Shown piece by piece: positions 5,905 through 8,452 of a DNA stretch of 8,452 bases (within the stretch, counting starts at the first letter, position 1; each line of letters starts with the position of its first letter). Source of the stretch: Pirellulales bacterium (GTDB lineage Bacteria; Planctomycetota; Planctomycetia; Pirellulales; JAICIG01). The stretch lies in NCBI GenBank assembly GCA_025924495.1, contig JAICIG010000356.1, positions 1-8,452 on the forward strand, read 5' to 3'. A model generated the notes under the pieces. That model saw only the letters and a list, made by a program, of their open reading frames with translations, was not told where the DNA came from and did not search any database. The position numbers were made by a program, and so were the translations under genes.

Positions 5905-6975
5905 CTAACCGTGCTTGCGCCCCAGCATCCGATCAAGCGCATCGGACGTCTGGTAGACGAGCGCCTCGGGGTAGTGCTGGAACGGATGGAAGTATTCGAA
6001 CGTCAGATAGCCCCGATAACCGACCTTGTCAAGCGCCTCGATGACGGCGGGCCAGTTCGTGGTGCCGTCGAGCAGCGTACGGAAAGTGTGCAGGTTGAAC
6101 TCGTGCGTTCGTTTGTCCCACTCCTTGAAGTGGATATTCTTGATCCGCTTGCCGAGCATGGCGACCCAGTGCTCGGGGAACTGGTATTCCATAATGTTGC
6201 CGGTGTCGAAGTGCACCTGCACGTGTTTGCTGCCGAAGCCGTCGACAAAATCGATCATTTCTTGCGGACTGAACAGGAAGCCGTTGGCGAAGATGTTCTC
6301 CATGTTCAAATACACGCCCGATCGCTCCGCATCGGGCGCCAACTCGCCAATGGCGGCGCGAGCGCGCTGGAGACAAACGTCGTTGGGCACCGGCTCGACC
6401 CCTTCCAGCCAGGGAATGTAAACCGCGCCCGGCACGACCAGCAAGTTTTCGGTTCCTAGCAAGCCGGCCGCCTTAATCATCTGTCGGGCCAATTGCAAAC
6501 CGCGCTTCCGCCGCTCGGGATCGTTGTGAGTCAGCGAATAAGGCCAGTACAAGAACGAGCAAACGCCGCTGATGGCAATACCGACCTTATCGGCCAGCTT
6601 GCCGATGGCTTCGATCTCGGCGGGCTTCGATTCCGCCGAGAGCTCGCCCTCTAAAGCGAAGTTCACCTCGACGCCGTCAAAGCCCGCATCCTTGGCGAGC
6701 CGAAAACAATCTTCCAGCGACATCTGCTGTGGGTATGGAAACGCCCACAGGTTGATCGATTTTTTCATCTCAAAGCGGCGGTGCGCCGGCTTCGCTTTCC
6801 GCGGCTGGGGCCTGGTGGAATCCGAATCGGCCTCGGCGGCGTGCAGCAAGCCTTGCGCGGCCAGAAACGCCGCACCAAAGGCGGTGGTGTAACCGAGTAG
6901 CTCCCGGCGGTCCAACCGCGGCGTTTGCTCGGCGGCAGGCGCCGTCTGCTTGTTCTGCGAGGAAGAATGCGACAT
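5905..6975 (-). CDS. Tat-exported sugar phosphate isomerase/epimerase-like TIM-barrel protein
   Basis: This 356-residue protein has a twin-arginine signal (DRRELLG at residues 22-28, a hydrophobic stretch 29-45 and a likely cleavage after HAAEA). Predicted export through Tat implies that it folds, probably with metal, before crossing the membrane. From Met70 (MKKSINLWAFPYP) it follows the AP-endonuclease-2 / xylose-isomerase-like TIM barrel. The usual metal ligands are present in order: Glu226 (LNMEN), Asp257 (HFDTGN), His282 (NIHFKEW) and Glu327 (LTFEY). Members isomerise or epimerise sugars or inositol derivatives using a divalent metal; the substrate here cannot be read from sequence. The ATG at 6975 has only a weak ribosome site, but the signal peptide supports it; Met70 would give a cytosolic form and lacks a ribosome site. 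Tat-exported members are frequent in planctomycetes. It stands alone, converging with the small gene. Confidence 0.92.
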   Translation of the reverse strand: MSHSSSQNKQTAPAAEQTPRLDRRELLGYTTAFGAAFLAAQGLLHAAEADSDSTRPQPRKAKPAHRRFEMKKSINLWAFPYPQQMSLEDCFRLAKDAGFDGVEVNFALEGELSAESKPAEIEAIGKLADKVGIAISGVCSFLYWPYSLTHNDPERRKRGLQLARQMIKAAGLLGTENLLVVPGAVYIPWLEGVEPVPNDVCLQRARAAIGELAPDAERSGVYLNMENIFANGFLFSPQEMIDFVDGFGSKHVQVHFDTGNIMEYQFPEHWVAMLGKRIKNIHFKEWDKRTHEFNLHTFRTLLDGTTNWPAVIEALDKVGYRGYLTFEYFHPFQHYPEALVYQTSDALDRMLGRKHG

Positions 6976-7070
6976 GGCGATTGTCTCGTTAAACAGGGAC
7001 TCGCAAGGGAAGAAACCGAATCGGCAAACGGGCCATCTCCCGCAACATCCATAGACTATGCCCCATCATA

Positions 7071-7094
7071 GCGACTCTTGCTGGGAAAAGTCGC
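7071..7094 (-). terminator. Hairpin after the DUF4214 gene, possible weak terminator
   Basis: GCGACT (7071-7076) and AGTCGC (7089-7094) form a 6-bp stem about 10 nt past the stop codon of the DUF4214-containing gene. No T-tract follows in the leftward direction, so termination here would be weak or factor-dependent. The 129-bp gap to the TIM-barrel gene contains no convincing promoter. Confidence 0.3.
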
Positions 7095-7104
7095 GTCTTG
7101 GATG

Positions 7105-8452
7105 TTAGGAGGCGGTCTTGTTGTAAAACTCGTCGGAGCTGACGAGTTGGGCGATGACCTGCTCGTCGCGGACGCCATGCGTCAATTGATTAACCGCGAA
7201 CGCCTGTCCGGCGCTGTCTGGCGCACGCTCCAAATACTGCGAGTACCACTGCCGCGTCAGATCCTGCTGGTGTTCGGCGCTGCCGAAAACGACGGCGGCC
7301 GCCTCAGTGCGGCTGTGCCCGCTGGCCAGGAACTGTCGCAACCCGGTGAGACCGACCGGATCGGGGGCGCGATGAAAACCATCCTCGAACAGCGCATTGA
7401 TAAAACCGTCGGTCGTGCTGCCGCCCCGAGTGGAGAAGTACTCCGCCGAACCGACCAGAATCGCGCCAACTTGCTCGCGCGTGCCGCCGGCATTCAGGAT
7501 GCTGACGCTGCCAGCGAGACCTACCGGGTCGGCGGCTCGATGCAGATAGCTTTGAAATAACGACTGGACGACGCCAATCCGATATTCGAGGCTGGCCTGG
7601 ATTCCACTGGCGACCGCCGCGCGGCTGGCGCCGGCGCTAAGTTGGCCGTCCCAAAATGCCATGCCCGCCGCATCAACCGGGCGGCCAAGCAAGTCATGGA
7701 ACAGCTCCGAAATATAACGCTGATTGGCCGTGCCGCGCGTGCCGTCGGGCAGCAGCGACTCTTGCACCTGAAACGCCGCCGCACTCGATACTCCGCCGCC
7801 CGGCGTTGGGTTGAAAACGGTGACTGCCAGCGATCCCTCGTCGCTAACCAGGCCTGCTGGAATGACTGCCGTCAACAGCGCGCTGTTGATAAACGTCGTC
7901 GTCAACGCCGTGCCGCCGAGCCGAACGACGGCGCCGTTGACGAAGTTCGCGCCATTCACGGTCAACGTCAGGCCGGTATTCTCGGGCGCTCCCGTCGGAT
8001 TGATGTTGGAGAGCGTCGGCGCCGGGTTGGCAACCGGCAGCGAAGCCGAGAATTCCGACGTATTGTTGTTGGCATCGGTCGCCGTGGCGGCAACGAACTG
8101 GCCGTTTGCCACGGTGACCGGAAGGATGGCGTTGAACGTGCCATTGCCGCTGCCGTCGGTCGTCACGCTGGTAAATCCTAGAAACGTCTGGCCTTCGCCG
8201 TGGCCCGTGCCGCTGGCCGTGGGACTGCTGAAGAATTCGATGCGAAAGCTCGTGTTGGGCGAGCTGTTGATTGTGCCGCTGATCGTCACGTTGTTCGGGC
8301 CAGGCGTGACGGAACTGAGCACCGGAAAGTTCTGCAGATGATTAGGTCCTGTATGCGGCCCGCCTGAAGTATTCGCGGTTATGCCGTCGTCGGCTGGGAA
8401 AGGAAGTTGCGTCGACAGATCGATGCCCAACTCTGCGGCCGGATTGCTGCGA
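7105..8452 (-). CDS. Secreted surface protein with TIG and DUF4214 repeats (N-terminus beyond window)
   Basis: The frame is open across the right edge; a TTG at 8430 is internal, because seven more in-frame codons (RSNPAAE) precede it. From that TTG the visible part runs for 441 residues. It begins with a GPNHLQNFPVL motif typical of the end of a beta-helix or right-handed repeat region in large planctomycete surface proteins, then a Gly/Thr/Asn-rich beta domain (about residues 45-132, ending VAATATDANNNTSEFS). An IPT/TIG immunoglobulin-like domain spans about 136-223. The C-terminus (about 233-438) consists of about four DUF4214 helical repeats with the pattern LFxDLLGRxxDxxGxxFW and LxSxEYxxG. 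DUF4214 occurs at the ends of large secreted proteins and is thought to mediate attachment or extracellular-matrix functions. No enzyme domain is visible. The full protein is probably much longer. Confidence 0.9.
   Translation of the reverse strand, partial: RSNPAAELGIDLSTQLPFPADDGITANTSGGPHTGPNHLQNFPVLSSVTPGPNNVTISGTINSSPNTSFRIEFFSSPTASGTGHGEGQTFLGFTSVTTDGSGNGTFNAILPVTVANGQFVAATATDANNNTSEFSASLPVANPAPTLSNINPTGAPENTGLTLTVNGANFVNGAVVRLGGTALTTTFINSALLTAVIPAGLVSDEGSLAVTVFNPTPGGGVSSAAAFQVQESLLPDGTRGTANQRYISELFHDLLGRPVDAAGMAFWDGQLSAGASRAAVASGIQASLEYRIGVVQSLFQSYLHRAADPVGLAGSVSILNAGGTREQVGAILVGSAEYFSTRGGSTTDGFINALFEDGFHRAPDPVGLTGLRQFLASGHSRTEAAAVVFGSAEHQQDLTRQWYSQYLERAPDSAGQAFAVNQLTHGVRDEQVIAQLVSSDEFYNKTAS

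Noticed and set aside
5875..6459. Rightward 194-codon frame opposite the TIM-barrel gene
   Set aside because: It lies antisense to a gene with a clear fold, metal ligands and signal peptide. Its openness follows from codon bias of the real gene; it has no domain of its own.
7642..8181. Rightward frames (7642-8181 and 7811-8341) opposite the DUF4214 gene
   Set aside because: They overlap each other and a recognisable gene, are low in complexity, and have no homology features.

Overview
The window looks like planctomycete chromosome, most likely from the Pirellulales or a related group. This is inferred from gene content, not from a marker gene. The evidence is a DUF1559 prepilin-like protein followed by a small transthyretin-like lipoprotein, a CRTAC1/ASPIC-UnbV FG-GAP protein next to a TPR protein, a Tat-exported sugar-isomerase-like TIM barrel, and a TIG plus DUF4214 surface protein. 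Composition is moderately GC-rich. There are no rRNA or tRNA genes, CRISPR arrays, insertion sequences or recognisable phage genes.

Positions 1-4679 hold a leftward block. A sigma70-like promoter (4651-4679) precedes DUF1559 (3536-4588), then a lipoprotein (2969-3475), a seven-repeat CRTAC1-like protein (1083-2864), and a TPR protein running off the left edge (1-1096). The last two overlap by 14 nt and are probably translationally coupled. A hairpin between the lipoprotein and the CRTAC1 gene may split the block into two transcription units. All four products are predicted to be envelope-anchored or exported.

Positions 4680-5538 contain no gene I can support. They hold a tandem 9-bp repeat and a near-consensus sigma54 (-24/-12) promoter at 5432-5447. 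These face a 53-residue single-span membrane protein gene (5539-5700, +), the only rightward gene in the window. It has a strong ribosome binding site and a downstream intrinsic terminator (5805-5852).

Positions 5905-8452 hold two leftward genes: a Tat-signal TIM-barrel protein with an intact Glu-Asp-His-Glu metal site (5905-6975), and a large secreted protein cut by the right edge, with a C-terminal TIG domain and about four DUF4214 repeats (7105-8452).

Most of this is ordinary planctomycete content. The best candidate for something undescribed is the small locus at 5312-5852, where a tiny membrane protein appears to sit under its own sigma54 promoter. No multi-gene novel system is visible.
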